Notes under the pieces: model-generated
Database searches by the model: none
Told to the model about the DNA's origin: nothing
Seen by the model: the letters and a program-made list of their open reading frames with translations, nothing else
Program-made: the position numbers and the translations under genes
Shown: piece after piece, positions 22,130 to 33,742 of the stretch
Numbering within the stretch: position 1 is the stretch's first letter
Layout: every line of letters starts with the position of its first letter
Assembly: GCA_916048055.1 (NCBI GenBank)
Contig: CAJZHL010000019.1
Location: forward strand, 897,995 to 961,994
Length of the DNA: 64,000 nt
Direction: 5' to 3'
Source of the DNA: Pedinophyceae sp. YPF-701
Taxonomy: Eukaryota; Chlorophyta; Pedinophyceae

Positions 22130-22663
22130 CGCGCCCAGTCACACGTCTCGAACCCACAACACTCTCAGCACGAAACGGCCGCAGCATGTGCCGATGTCAG
22201 CGTGTCATGATCGTCTACAGCCCTCAAACGATCCACATACAGCGTGACATCCGACCGGTCCCCCAGGATGGCCTAGTACGCCCCGCCACGCCGTGCCTGG
22301 ACCGACTCAAGCCCTGCGCCAGGCTGGAGCGGGGAGTGTCGCAGCTCTGGCCCCATGCGGCCTTTTTGGCCGCCCTCGATGCGCGCGGCGGCACACGCAA
22401 GCTTGCTCCGTCGATCACAAATTTCGTGCGAGTTACTATTGCCGGAAGAGGACGGCGTGGTGGTCTGGGAGCGGTTGCTTCTCTGCTAGCCCTGTACCGC
22501 TGCACGCCGCGACTTGGGCGCTCGCTTCTAGGTGCCCGTGTGGCCCTAAGCACTGGGGGCATCGTCCGATCGCGACTTCCTCCGGTTGACCGTGGTTGGG
22601 GAGCCGTGCTCGACAACTTGCACGGTGTTTGGGGCGGCGTAGTGAGCCCCGCGGCCACGCGCG
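22130..22663. promoter_or_regulatory. Divergent intergenic region, helicase / membrane-protein gene
   Basis: The 534 bp separate two genes with opposite orientation and should contain both promoters. No coding signal or clear element was seen. Confidence 0.4.
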
Positions 22664-24118
22664 ATGGTCAAGACTCGCTTGCAAGCCACACGCAAGAGTG
22701 ACCAAGAGGAGGGCACCAGTCCGCCGTCCCCAGAACGCCGCAGAGCGAGGTCCCCGGCGACCGCCAGAACTGCAGCAGAAGACAAACGTCGCGTGAATGC
22801 GGGCTCATCCGGATCGAAGGAGAAGGAGTCACGGACAAGGTGGGACCTCACAGTATAGGACCTCAACGGCGCGCGTAGCGAAGTCCTCTGGGTGCTCGTG
22901 GCTGTCGGGCACGTCGCCCAGTGCGCTGCAACGTTGCGGGTGTCCCGTGTGTCTGTCAGCGTGCCGTTTTGCGCCACAACGCCACCTCGCCCTCTCTGCC
23001 GCGCTCGCTGTGCAGGTCGCCGGGTCCGCCCCGCCGTCCGAGGGTCCCCAGGAAACCGCTGAGCCCGCATGACAGACCGGGGCCTCAAAAGTCCCCCGCA
23101 ACGTCGCCCCGGCCCGCGACGGACAAGTCAGGCGCCCAGGCCAAACGGCCGCCGCCCCCCCGTGCGACCCCCCCGAGGCCGGCCGCGCGCCGGGCCGGCC
23201 TCTGTACCCGCATTGCACGCACACTGCTTCTGGTGCTCGTCCCCGCTCTGGTCGCGGCAGCACTGCACCGACCTGCACGGGACCAGCTCGTCCGTCTCAT
23301 CGCGAGCATCAGCGGCGGCGAGTGGCCAGGGGTGCCGGAAACGACCCCGGGGGGGTGTGTCGCTGAGATTGACCCCCCCGGGCTCGCGGGGGCGTTCGGG
23401 GGCGGGGAGGCGGCGGAGGAGCTCGCGGACCTGATTGCGGCGCACAGGGAGCGGGCGCAGAGCGGCGTGGTGCACGCGAAGGCGACGACGGTGGCGATCT
23501 GGTCGCGTGTCGGCGGTCGATCTGGTCGCGCGGCGCGGGACGCAGGAACAGCGGTTGTGGCGGAGGGGGTGACGTTCGAGCCACGCGGGTGCGCGAGGGA
23601 GTGCACGCTGGTCGTGGACGGCGGGGAGTACTTGGGCGAGCGCGCGGCGTCGCACCTGCAGAGCGACCTCGTGCTGGGTGTGCTGGCGCGCTGCCAACGG
23701 CCCGTGGTGCTGGTGCGGGACGTGCTGGCCATGGCTCCGCGGGCGCTGTTCGGCCCGCTGCATACGCTGACGTCCGAGGGTGGCGTGTTTCACCACGAGG
23801 GGCGCCCCTACGAGGCTGGAAGGGCACTGGTGTTTCTCACTGCTGACGGTGCGCGCCTGTGTGCCGCTGACGTGAGCACGAACCGCACTTGCTGGCGACC
23901 TCGTTCGTGCCGCCCCTGCATGATTTCAAGCGCCGCGGACATGGAGCGCAGGGCTGGATACGCGCGGGCAGGCGGCCGATCTGTCACGCCAGGGGCTTGG
24001 GCGGCGGGAGGCGCGCACGGCGCTCCAGCGAGCGCTGAGGGAGGTGGAGCTGCTGGAGGGCAAGGCGGCTGCGCTGGTGGACCGCGTCGACTTCTTCGCG
24101 GAGGTGCCGGGATCCTGA
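22664..24118 (+). CDS. Single-pass membrane protein; possible torsin-activator (LAP1/LULL1)-like lumenal domain
   Basis: Three exons (22664..22839, 23016..23848, 23952..24118) join in phase to 391 residues. Residues 1-120 are charged, Ser/Pro/Arg-rich and disordered (MVKTRLQATRKSDQEEG...), suggesting a nucleoplasmic or cytosolic tail with basic clusters. One membrane helix lies near 126-143 (ARTLLLVLVPALVAAAL). The rest is a soluble domain with an alpha/beta pattern: LVVDGGEYLGE, RPVVLVRDVLAMAPRALFGPLHTLT, RALVFLTAD. It ends in a helix, ELLEGKAAALVDRVDFF. The strand-helix-strand arrangement with a 'pressed' acidic residue recalls the inactive AAA+-like domain of torsin activators, which are type II proteins of the nuclear envelope/ER. 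The match is one of layout, not of a diagnostic motif. Alternatives are an unrelated AAA+-like fold or a lineage-specific protein. Confidence 0.6.
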
Positions 24119-24451
24119 CGCAGCACGGGGGGTGTGATGTTTCATAAACATGAGAGTCAGGCACGGGGTCCGGGACGACCGCCGACTTCGGCGCGTCCGG
24201 GACGTCGCGGGGGAACTCCCCTCGCTGCCAGAAAGACAGCCGTGCGAAGCCTCTCAGCGAGGAGCGCGCAGCATCATTGAACTGAGCGTTGCCGTAGTGG
24301 CTTCTGCCTGCTCCCGGGGTTTGCTCTTGTGGCAGAGAATTAGGCGTTTCGCGGTCTTCGATGACATAACATGCGTTTTCGATGACGTTCGACTTTGAAT
24401 CGGTCCTCTAGAGTGCGGGGCGCCCCCCGACTGTGCTCGCGCCTGCCCAGC
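24119..24451. other. Intergenic 333 bp
   Basis: This is the 3' flank of the upstream membrane-protein gene and the promoter of PIG-W, both on the plus strand. It is locally AT-richer than its surroundings around 24340-24400 (ATGACATAACATG), which may mark the promoter. No gene seen. Confidence 0.4.
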
Positions 24452-26185
24452 ATGGGCTCGTCACGCGCAGACCGGGAAGCTTTCGTCAGCGGCTTGGCCG
24501 GAGGGCGGCCTCAGGAAGTTCTTGCCTTGGTCCTGCTGTTCCCGGTTCTCGAAGCAATAGCGACATGCGCAAGCGCCGCAGCTGGCGGGGCCCAAGACCG
24601 TGTTGAGACCCGGCGTGCGAGCAAGGCTCGCGCGAGCAGCGCTCGAAATGTCATCCTCGTCCCGTGTCTGGAGTTTTGCATCCTGTTTCTACCGCTCATC
24701 GCAGTGCTCACAGGTTCGGACGCGCGCCAGGCCGCACATTCCGCCCAGTGCCATGACAAGCCCGCACACTGCTCCCCTCATGCACGACAAGCGCGCCACG
24801 ACCTCGCTCGCGTCCCCGCAGACCTCGTCAGCGCGTACTCGGGTCTGGCGGGCGCCGTTACAATTCTTCTCATCATCAGAGCCCTAAAGGTGCCCTGGCA
24901 ACACACCGCACTTGCACGGCCTCGCTCGACGCTCGCAGCCGCACCGGCCCTGGTGCGCGACGGCCGCTACGTCTGCCTCTCCAAGGCGCGCGCGGCGCTG
25001 CTCGCGCTAACCTCGGTGTGCATCCTGGCAGTCGACTTCCACGCCTTCCCGCGTCGGTTTGCAAAAACAGAGCACTGCGGGTGGTCTCTGATGGACGCGG
25101 GCGTCGGACTCTTCGTCGCGGTCCTCGGCTGCGGAGCCAGCGGCCGGCGTCGCGCGGCGAGCGCCGTGCTCCTGCGGGCGCTGCCGCTCGTGGCTCTGGG
25201 CGCTGTGCGGCTGGTGTCGCTGCGCGCCGTCGACTACCAGAGCCACGTGAGCGAGTACGGCGTGGAGTGGAACTTCTTCCTGACGCAAGCAGTGCTCGTC
25301 GCAGTGACGGAGCTCGTCGGGCGGCCGCCACCGCGCTGGAGCCTTCCAGTCGCGTCGCTGGTGTTGACGACGCACCAGGCGGCCTTGTCACTCGCTGGGA
25401 TGGGGGAGTTCCTGCAGTCGGAGGACCGATGGGGCTCCGGAACCACCGTCTGGCACACATCGTATCTCGCCGGGTTCGAGCGATTCGTCGTGCGCAACAA
25501 GGAGGGCGTTTTTACTATCGTGGGATATCTCGGCGTCTTCTACCTGTGCAGCGCCGTCGAACAGCTCGTGCTGGCGCCGGCGCGGCGCCCACGCGGTCGC
25601 GTAGATGCTTGGGCCCTGCTGAGGCGCATGGCCGGGGCGTCGGCGGCGCTGCTGTGCTGCACCGTGGTGCTGCACGCTGCCATTGACCCAGTGTCGCGGA
25701 GGGCCTGCAACGCCGCGTTCGCGACGTGGACGGCGCTGCTCGCGACCCTCGTGATGGCTACGCACGTGGCGGCGGACCTGGTGGTGGAGGCGCGCGGGGC
25801 GTCGACCGTGGTCGCTGCCCTGTCGCAGAACTTGCTCGTGACGTTCCTCCTAGGTAAGATGCCGCCATTGGAGAATGGTGAACCTCGAACTCTGCAGCAG
25901 CAATCGGGCACGTCTAGGTTCTGCCTTGACCTGGACCATGAGTGCTCTGCAGAGGACCAGCGCCATGCTTTCGGTCACGTGTGTGGATGAAACACCTACT
26001 GCTATGATAGCTTGCAACTGCGTTGTTGGTTGACTGCAGCGAACTTGGGGACCGGCGCGGTGAATCTCTTCGTCGACACGCTTGCGGCATCGCACTGGGC
26101 GGCACGGGGTATTCTGGTGACGTACACAGCGGGCGTCGTGGTTGCTGCTCTCCTTTTTCGAGGTCGAAACCTCAAAGCATGGTGA
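24452..26185 (+). CDS. PIGW: GPI inositol acyltransferase (PIG-W/GWT1)
   Basis: Three exons (24452..24713, 24822..25853, 26040..26185) join with phase 1 to 479 residues. The protein is strongly hydrophobic, about 12 helices. It carries the family blocks EAFVSGLAGG, CILAVDFHAFPRRFAKTE, GWSLMDAGVG, VDYQSHVSEYGVEWNFF, the late helix ending LLVTFLLANLGTGAVNLFVDTL, and a short C-terminal tail. The enzyme acylates inositol of GlcN-PI in the ER, an early step of GPI-anchor synthesis. The last exon was recovered because it restores the conserved N-L-x-T-G-x-V-N block. The start at 24452 is chosen because MGSSRADREAFVSGL aligns with the GWT1 N terminus; the frame is open further upstream. Donors are GTTCGG and GTAAGA. 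Confidence 0.92.
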
Positions 26186-26518
26186 CGGGACAAGCACCCA
26201 ATACAGACGCCGACACCTGTGCGGATGAGATGGCGGACTCGTCCTGCACCCAAACCTCGGCCGTCCGGCACGACGTGCCCAGGGGGCAATTCGTCGCATG
26301 GAGCCGATGAGAATGTTTCCGGTCAGCCGATGACTCACATGGCCGCTGCTTGATAGCGACTAGGTGCGTGTGGGGATATCTAGCCGTGTGATCCTTCGCA
26401 CCCTCGTGTCGCGCGAAGGCACGGGCGTGCCGGTGGGGTTGTGAGCTCCCGCGCAGCACCCGTGGCGCGCGGGGCTGCGCGCGATCTGGTCTGCGTTGCC
26501 TCGCCGAGATCGCGGGCT
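26186..26518. other. Convergent 3' ends, PIG-W and basic protein gene
   Basis: The 333 bp between two convergent stop codons hold both 3' UTRs. No gene is supported. Confidence 0.45.
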
Positions 26519-27491
26519 TCACGCCATGAGCCATTTCGGGAGGATCGACTTGAGCGCAGCCTTGACCTTGCTGCCGAAGCTCTGCACAACAACAGCATGC
26601 GGAACGCGCGTTGTTGCTGGCGGCCGAGACAGGCACTGATCGCTGCAGGCGCGATCTGTGCAGGCGCATCCATGCCAGGCCCGCGTTCCGCCCGCTGCAT
26701 CCGACAGGACGGCGTTGCGCACCTGACTGCCGCTCTTCCCGCGCGTGCTCTTGTTGGCGAGAATCATCTCGTTCACGTCGGCGACGCTGACGGTTCCGCG
26801 CGTGCTCGCTGCATCGTGGGGCACGCGCGCTCGCACAGCGATCGTCTCGCATCAGTCGTGCGCGCGACTCGGATGGCAACAACAGCCTGTGCGTGTGTGT
26901 GGCAGCTGGACATGCCGCGTCTGTGCGGAGAAGGCGCACCTCGTGTCGGGCGCGTGGGCGTCCGACCTGATGGCAGCGCGGGCTCCTCCGGCGCGCCTGC
27001 GGAGGCCCTCTTGCCCGCTGTGCCCGGGGTCCGGCCCCGCCTGGCGGGCGTGCGGCGCGCGCTCGCGACCATGCGCGCGGGCGTCGGCTTCCCAGATCCA
27101 GGCGACTTCGCCTTCGCCGGGGTCTTCGCCGGGGTCTTCGTCTTGGCGGGTGTCGTCTCCTGGACGGGCGCCTCTGCCTTGACAGGCGAGCTGTCTTTGG
27201 CAGGTTCAGCCGCCCGCTTCTGAGCCCTCGACTTCGACTTCTTCTTGCCAGTGTGCTTGCCCAGCTTGATCGGCTTCGCGGACAGCGCAGCGTTCTGCAC
27301 GCACGGCGTAGGAACAGCGGCAGTCGGGCGTCAGAGCAGCATCCGCGACGTAACCAGCGCAGCAATCCGCTCTTCCGTCGACAGCACGACGCTTCTGCGC
27401 CTGCGACGCCGACCTTCTTGACAGCAGGTCCTGTAGACCGGCCAGCCTTGATCTTCTTGGCGCGCATGTGCCCTTTGTTCGCCTTCGTCAT
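26519..27491 (-). CDS. Lysine-rich basic protein of unknown function
   Basis: Four exons (27414..27491, 26940..27294, 26723..26808, 26519..26581) join in phase to 193 residues. The sequence is very basic and low in complexity: MTKANKGHMRAKKIKAG, KLGKHTGKKKSKSRAQKR, then repeated TPAK and PAK units. A short more ordered C-terminal part follows (VSVADVNEMILANKS..., SFGSKVKAALKSILPKWLMA). Repeated S/TPxK units and nuclear-localisation-like clusters suggest a nuclear, possibly chromatin-associated protein, but no globular H1 or HMG domain is visible. I did not recognise the family. Exon phases and GT-AG borders (GTCGGC, GTGCGC, GTGCGC donors) support that it is a real gene. Confidence 0.65.
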
Positions 27492-28605
27492 CTTTGCTTG
27501 TCAGCGACGTGCGCGCTGCTTTTCACGCAAGTGCGGCCTGAATCCTTATCAGCACTGCAGTTTCGGGAAAGCACCGCGGATTGAGCGACGTTCCGTGCGC
27601 TCATCTTCGACAATCGCGGCGGCTGGGGTGCGTGCGGTGGGCAGTTGTTGCGCGCATTACAGGTGCCGTTCCTGCGGCCCAGCGAGCCGCCGTGCAGCGA
27701 AAGCCACACGGAACGAGACGCATCATCCATCTGCGATACAAGGATTGCATGCTCGAAGCCGTGCACGCCGACCACGGCCGCGCGCAAGATGTTGCGAGCA
27801 TGCCCGCTGGGTAGGCATTCAAGCGCTTGTCCGCGGGCTGAGAGAGCGCCTCACGAGCGGCTGCTGGGGCACTGTGCCACACACTCTATCGTACATACAT
27901 TTATGCGAGAAAACAACCACGACGCACAGCGCACCTCGCGGCGGGTCCGTCCTCCGACAGCAACCTGATGTCGCGCAGCGCGGCGTCCCTGACCTGTGTT
28001 CAGCGCACGCACCAGCCGCGGACGTCACAATTACAAATGTCACGCACGGTGCCGCGGCGCATCGCCGCCGAAACGCAACGTGCGCGCGGGCGTCGACCGC
28101 GCTCGGCTCAGAGCCGTTGGTCACACCCCTTGTGTCAGCCTGAGGCCAGGCTCTTCCGGACGCACCTACCTAGCGCACTGCTAGCGACGACTGCACCGTG
28201 TCCGCGGTCGCGCCGGCGACGCAACTCTCCGGCGCCACTGCGACGAGCGTTTTGGTGCGTTGCGTCATGAAACCGCGCGCTGCTCCGCGGGAGTACGACC
28301 GGCCTATTGCCGCTGGGAGCGCGCGACCAGAGGCGCGCCTGCGCGGTGCGAGGGCGGTGCCATGGACCGAGCGCGCGCTTGTTGGTGCTCGCACACAGAG
28401 TAGTAATTGACCACCCGCACACCATCAGCAAGCTGCATGCGCCCCTGGCATAGGTCAGGATGTCCCGCTGGCACGCGCCGCGCGCGCGGCGCTAGCCCGA
28501 GGCACAGCGGCTTGCTGCGGACCGTGCTCACACGCCGTGCGTCAGCGTCACGGGCCTATCAAGAAGACGCTTGCGTTGCGTGTGATCGCCTCCGTGCGTG
28601 GCCGA
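27492..28605. other. Intergenic 1.1 kb
   Basis: The region lies between the start of the basic-protein gene and the 3' end of V-ATPase F, both on the minus strand. I see short open frames on both strands without domains. No RNA gene was recognised. Confidence 0.4.
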
Positions 28606-29355
28606 TCAGCTGTCGCCGAACATGTACCGGACGCGGTCCAGCACCGAGTCCTTGCTTGGGTCGTACGGATGTTCCTTGCTCGGGATCTCCAGCACCGCGG
28701 GGAACGTCTGTGTCGCGCGACGGAGGACGACGATGACATGAGACGCGCAGCAACAGCGGGCGATCGCTGCTGCTGGGCCGCGGGCGCGGGGCGGCGGAGC
28801 GGGCGACCTCAGGGCGCCTGTTGGCGTACCTTGTCGTAGGTGCTGACCATTGGCCGGATCATGTCGGCGATGAATTGGCTGATGAGGACAATCGAGACGT
28901 CCTCGCGGGTGGTGAACTCCCGGAACGCGTGCTCGATGTCCTTGACCTGCGTCTTCGAGTCAACGGACAGGAAGTTCGACCGCTTCCGCATGTCCACGTG
29001 CCCGACGCCCGCCAGGAGCATGCCCGTGATGGTGTCCTGCAGCAAGGTGGCGGCCAGCGTCTCAGAGCGGGCGGCAGCCGCGAACGGAGGACCGAATCTG
29101 AGAGCAGGCATGGCTCGTGGCGGGTGTACGCGTGGTTGGAAGGAGACTGACACGCGTCTCGTGCGCGGCGAGCGTTGCAGGGTGCTGCGGGTGGCAGCTC
29201 CGCGCTGGCCGCCGGCCTCCCGCGAGACGACGCCGCATGCGCAGGTCTCTCGCTGTCGCTCTCAGCCACCCCAGCCTGTATGCTCTTGCAGCGGGGCGCA
29301 CCTCGTCGGCAATCATCGCCAACAGACCATCCTGCTTCCCTCCCTCCTCTGCCAT
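28606..29355 (-). CDS. VMA7: V-type H+-ATPase subunit F
   Basis: Three exons (29302..29355, 28830..29036, 28606..28707) give 120 residues, the usual size. Family blocks are [57 protein letters not shown] and the C-terminal [23 protein letters not shown]. Subunit F is part of the central rotor stalk of V1 and couples hydrolysis by subunit A to rotation. The ATG at 29355 is used; a longer frame starts only with TTG. Donors are GTGCGC and GTACGC, both phase 0. Confidence 0.95.
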
Positions 29356-29903
29356 CTTCAAGGTTCAGTGCGGGGCAGCCAAAGACACGTAGCTACTCGT
29401 TCAATGCGTGGATGAGCGTACGTCACGGGGTGCCTGGATGGCACGCTGCAGGGAACGCAGCGCCCAGAAGGAGTGTTCTCGTCCTTGCCTCCAGCCTCAG
29501 GATCTTTCGCAAGGTACGGCGCCCCGAATCAACTCAGCGGATCGCTGTGCTGCTCGTGTGCAAACCGCGATCCCGTTCAAGCGCGGGGGAGCCCGCGAAT
29601 CACGCTCGCTTGTACTCAGGGGGTGGACTTCCCGAGCGGCACGGTGCGCCTGCGTGGAGCGATTACGAGACGGCATCGTGTCCGATCCCTCGAGCAGTGG
29701 ACTGCGGCCGCGAGCATCTTACAAGTCAAGCGGTTTCCTCTTCAAACCTCGCGACAAGGAACACACTCCACCGACCTACCGAAGCGCCAGGCAGCGACCT
29801 GCGCACCGCAGGGCGAGCCGGGCTGACCTGCCGCGACAGGAGGACTGCGCGGCCGGTATCGTTCACGAGGACACGGTCGGACTGGCGGATCGTGAGCGGG
29901 ACC
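29356..29903. promoter_or_regulatory. Divergent intergenic region VMA7 / bTHX
   Basis: The 548 bp lie between two divergent starts and should hold both promoters. No motif was singled out. Confidence 0.4.
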
Positions 29904-30384
29904 ATGCAGCGCGCGGCGGCCCGTGCTCTAGCTTGGGTTCACGCGCTCTCCGCTGCCGAAGGCCCCGCCGCCGCCCGTTTCCAGGGTTGGGGGTCGGTAT
30001 GGGATAGCATGCTGTGGGGGCGCGGCGATCGGAGGACGAAGAGGGGCAAGGCAAGCTCCCAGGGCCACACGCTGGTGTCGCCCGCGCTGCACCTCGTCGG
30101 CAGACTGCGCCCCTCCCTCTCCGCGCACCCCGTCGGATTCCCCAGCACGCCGTCCTCGAGCGACGCCTGCCAGGTCGCCGACAAGCGCGCTCGAGAGGGT
30201 GCTTGCGCGAGTGCAGGTGTGGCGGGGCAGCTTTGGAAAGTCGCGGCCACGGAAGAACAAGCTCGCGAAGCTCCTCCCCGCGCGCTGGGGCAACGAGGAC
30301 AAGCTCGCGGGCGTTGTGCTGCCGGACTTGGGGCTGCCGGCGGGCGGGCGCTACGCGGAGCCTGCAGTGCAGTTCGCCGCCTAG
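29904..30384 (+). CDS. Organellar small-subunit ribosomal protein bTHX (S31)
   Basis: Two exons, 29904..30050 and 30217..30384, give 104 residues. The core WGRGDRRTKRGK/VWRGSFGKSRPRKN matches the short bacterial THX protein (consensus GKGDRRTRRGKIWRGTYGK), which sits in the head of the 30S subunit. Here it has a ~36-residue N-terminal extension rich in Ala/Arg (MQRAAARALAWVHALSAAE), likely a mitochondrial or plastid presequence, and a ~45-residue C-terminal extension. The intron splits the conserved core exactly, at GGCAAG/GCAAGC...GTGCAG/GTG. The join is only possible with a GC-AG intron, and it restores the motif perfectly. Which organelle it serves cannot be decided from sequence alone; plants have a mitochondrial S31. 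Confidence 0.85.
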
Positions 30385-30672
30385 CGATGGCGCCGTGGTG
30401 TGGCGCGGCGCAGGAGTCGCAGAGGAGCGTGTGAGCCTGCAGCGACGGCGTCGTGTGCGGCCACGTGGTCGTTCAAGCACGGAGCTGCCGTGACAATGTC
30501 ATGCGTCGGCTGTTGCCGCGCGACAGGTCGGAGGCGGCCGTGCCGACCTGTCGCTGGTTCTCCAGGCAGACGCTCATGCTCTGATCCGACAGCGCGGCGC
30601 CGGCCTATCTGCCAGAGCAACATCGACGATGACCGGCACGCGCGCGCCTCACATGCCAGTCTCCGCGCCCGC

Positions 30673-33296
30673 TCAGTACCACCGCTCCTCCGGGGGGTCC
30701 TCCACGCGCCCCATCTCCGCCTTCCACGCCCTGCGGTCCGCGGCCTCCTGCATCGCCTGCACCACGCGCCGCCGCGCAGCCTCCGCCCGGGACTCCTCCG
30801 CGGGCGCCTGCGTGGCGCGCCCCGCCGCCGCCATCTCCGCCTCGCGCCGCGCCGCCGCCGCCGCCGCCCGCTGCTGCTCCTGCCGCGCGTGCGCCGCCGA
30901 CACGTACAGCTGGCCCAGCTCCATCATGGCGCGCGCCATCTCCCTGCGGATCTCCCGCCGCTCCACGCCCGAGAACGCCTCGCGCGGGACGTCCGCGAGC
31001 ACCGCGCGGCACGCCTCGCCCACCACCTGCCGAATGTCCACCTCCGTCGCCGCCCACAGCGCGTCCAGCACCAGCGGCAGCGAGTCCTCCTCCTCGCGCT
31101 GCCGGTGCCAGCTGCGGTGCGCCTCGCGCGCCCACGCCTCCGGCCCCACGCGCTGGCCCTTGCTGTCCTGGCCCTCGGCGCCGAGGTACGTGTCTTTCGG
31201 CCCGTCGCTGCGATCGGGACGCAGACGCTCCGTCGAACCCGACTCCTCCGCCTTCAGCCCGCCGTTCCGCTGCGCGCCGGCGCCCGCCCTTCCCTCGCCC
31301 GCTTCGTCCTCGTCCTCGTCCTCGTCGTCGCCGTTGTTCGCCGCGCCTCCCGGACTGGTCGTGAACACATTTGTGTACTCGCGCCGGATCTTGCGCGGCG
31401 ACCGCAGACCACGCTTCGCGGACGGCTCGGGCGCCCACACGCCCGGCACCTGCGACGGCTGCTTCATCGACACCGCCTTGTTCGGGCCCGGCCGCTCCGG
31501 CGTCGTCGCCACCGACGGCGCCGCCGCCGCCGTCCGCACTGGGTCGTACCGCCCGTCCCGCAGACCCGCCGCTTCGTCCGCCGCGGCCTTCGCGATCGCA
31601 TCCCGCGCCTCGCGCCGCTCGATGCGGTCCTGCTCGGCCTCCCACCGGTCCAGCTCCCGCTGCTTCTGCAGCACGCGGAACGCCGCCTTCGCCGCGCGCC
31701 ACTGCGACCCCACGCCCGCGCCCCACGACCGCACCCCCGCCACGAACCCGTCCCACCCGCCCAGCCCGCGCTCGCCCTCCACGAGGTACACCTGCCCGAC
31801 AATCAGCAGGGTGTAGTCGCTGTTCTGCAGCGCGGCAAACGCCTCCGCCTGCTCCGTGAGCTCGGCGCGCGCGGCGTCGCCGTCCGGCCCGATGGTCCGC
31901 CACTTCTGGATGCGCTCCTGCAGCGCGATGATCAGGCGCGTGCGCCGGTTCTGGCGGTACGCCGCGATGGCGTGGTCCGAGGGCCGCCCGCCGTCCGCCT
32001 CGGCCTGCAGCCGCGTCACCGCCGCGACGGTGAGCTCCCCGACGAGCTCGTCCAGCTCGTCGAGCCCGAACAGCGCCGTGAAGAACTCCGACGGCTCGAT
32101 GAACTCCACGTCCGCAGCCCCCGTGGTGTCGTACTCCCGCCGCCGCTTCGAGTCCGTCAGGACCTGGTACGCCTCCGCGAGGTGCTGGAACGCCTCGTGC
32201 GCAGTGGGATCGTCCGGATGCTTGTCCGGGTGGCAGCGCCGCGCCCGCAGGTAGTACTCGCGCTTGACCTCCTCGGCCGTGGCGCTGTGCGTCAGACCTA
32301 GAGCCTTGTAGTACCCTTTCGGGTCGTCCCGCGCGCCGCGGCCGACGGGCGCGCCCGCGACGCTGCGCGCGGACGCCCGGCCGGCGCGCGGCTCGGGCTC
32401 CGGGACGAGGCGCAGCCGCGGATCGTCGTCCGTCCACTCGCGCTCGATGGGGTCCCAGAACCGCCCCTTGCAGTGGTTGTGGATGGCGACGGGGGTGTTG
32501 ATGACGCCGCGGACGGTCTGGATGATGCCGACGGTGGCGCCCGTGACCGGGAGGAGCACGGCGCCGCAGATGCCCACCGTGGCGCCCTTGAGCGCGCCAA
32601 CGAACCCGTCCTGCTGCGCGCCGAGGACCGGCGCGGCGACGAGCGCGACGGCGCCGGCCGCGGTGCCCTTCAGGAGGGACTTCGTGCCGGAAACCAGGCC
32701 GGAACCTGCGATGAAGCGACGGGGCGCGCGCCGGAAACGCTGTGAACATCCAAAGAGAGGTAGCGCGCGTGGACGCGGTCCCCGCGAAGGAGAACGGCTG
32801 CGTTGTTGCCGCAAGGGGCGGCGTCTGGCTCCGTGCGGGTCGCGTGCGACCGGAGGGCAGACGCGGGCGGAGACACGGCCCGCGCGGCCCGCTTGCTCCC
32901 AGTGATCTGGCGCGGGCGTGCGCACGTCATGCGGGTTTCGTGGGCGCGCGACGACCACGCGGCACAGCTGCACTCGAACGGACCTAGGTGCTTCGGTCGT
33001 CGGAGCGAGAACACGTCCGTGAACGTCACCGCGTCCTGGTCGTACCGAGAGTCCACCATCGGGGCCTCCGTCTCCGTCCCAGAGGGCCTGGGGCGCGCGT
33101 AGCTGCTTCCCCCGTAGGTGGTCTGAGACGCCGTTCGCGCGTCGTGGGTGAGCGGGCGCGTCTCGGGCGCGGTGTGGCGGGACGTGGCCCTCTGAACTGG
33201 CGCTGGTGGAGGTCGCGGTGGCAGGGGCGCGCTGTGCTCCCCCGCGGAGTTCTGGAACTGCCTCCAGTGCTCATACTGGCTGCTGCTGTGCTGCAT
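30673..33296 (-). CDS. J-domain (DnaJ) protein with hydrophobic glycine-rich segment
   Basis: Two exons (32984..33296 and 30673..32705) join with phase 1 to 781 residues. The N-terminal ~105 residues are disordered (MQHSSSQYEHWRQFQNS...). A Gly/Ala-rich segment follows (LLKGTAAGAVALVAAPVLG, GALKGATVGICGAVLLPVTGATVGI), resembling glycine-zipper segments that insert in or lie on membranes. The J domain spans about 234-300 with the HPD tripeptide at 263-265 (RRCHPDKHP). The next ~200 residues match the 'X-domain' that follows J in the plant DnaJ-X family (PSEFFTALFGLDELDELVGEL...). The C-terminal third is charged, with an acidic stretch. J proteins stimulate Hsp70 ATPase; the client is unknown. 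The long open frames antisense to this gene are shadows. Confidence 0.85.
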
Positions 33297-33742
33297 CTCG
33301 CCGTCGCACGCCGCCCCTCGGGGCGAGCCAGGGCTGGCCGCGCCTCTGCTTGGCCGCGTTCAATCAACGGGCGGTGACGCGGGCGCTAGCCTTCGCCAAA
33401 CACGAAGAACGGACGCTGCGCGCGCATAACTGCGCGGAACACACCTCCGCGTGCGGTAATCAGCGTCGTCCGCCGGCACGCCAGGTCGGACCGGAGCCTT
33501 CATACTCTCAACTTCAACAGGGGTTGTCTTGCGTCACGCACGTCATCCCAGCGCTCTGGGCACCCATCGCGTCTAGTGCGCGCCCCGTCCCATCCCGCGA
33601 AACGCACGCGCACGTGCAGCTGAGCGACGACTTCCAGTGGTGATGCGGGACACGTGCAACAGCGCGCAAGGCTGGGGGACCGAAACATCACCGTTGCGCT
33701 TGCCCGTCACAATCACGGCACCGTTCGGTCCCGTGCTGTGCC
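33297..33742. other. Intergenic 446 bp
   Basis: Between the start of the J-protein gene and the stop of IspD, both minus strand. It should hold the J-protein promoter and the IspD 3' UTR. Nothing else was recognised. Confidence 0.4.

Noticed and set aside
24914-24962. Extra intron in PIG-W after the IIRALK segment
   Set aside because: The possible GTGCCC donor and GCAG acceptor are in different phases, and the open frame continues into conserved sequence, so no intron was called.
12071-29355. Functional cluster of V-ATPase genes
   Set aside because: Subunits A and F are 14 kb apart with unrelated genes between them; proximity looks like chance.
30400-32301. 633-codon plus-strand frame opposite the J-protein gene
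   Set aside because: It is very Arg/Pro-rich with no domain and lies exactly antisense to a conserved coding frame. At this GC content the third-position bias opens antisense frames.
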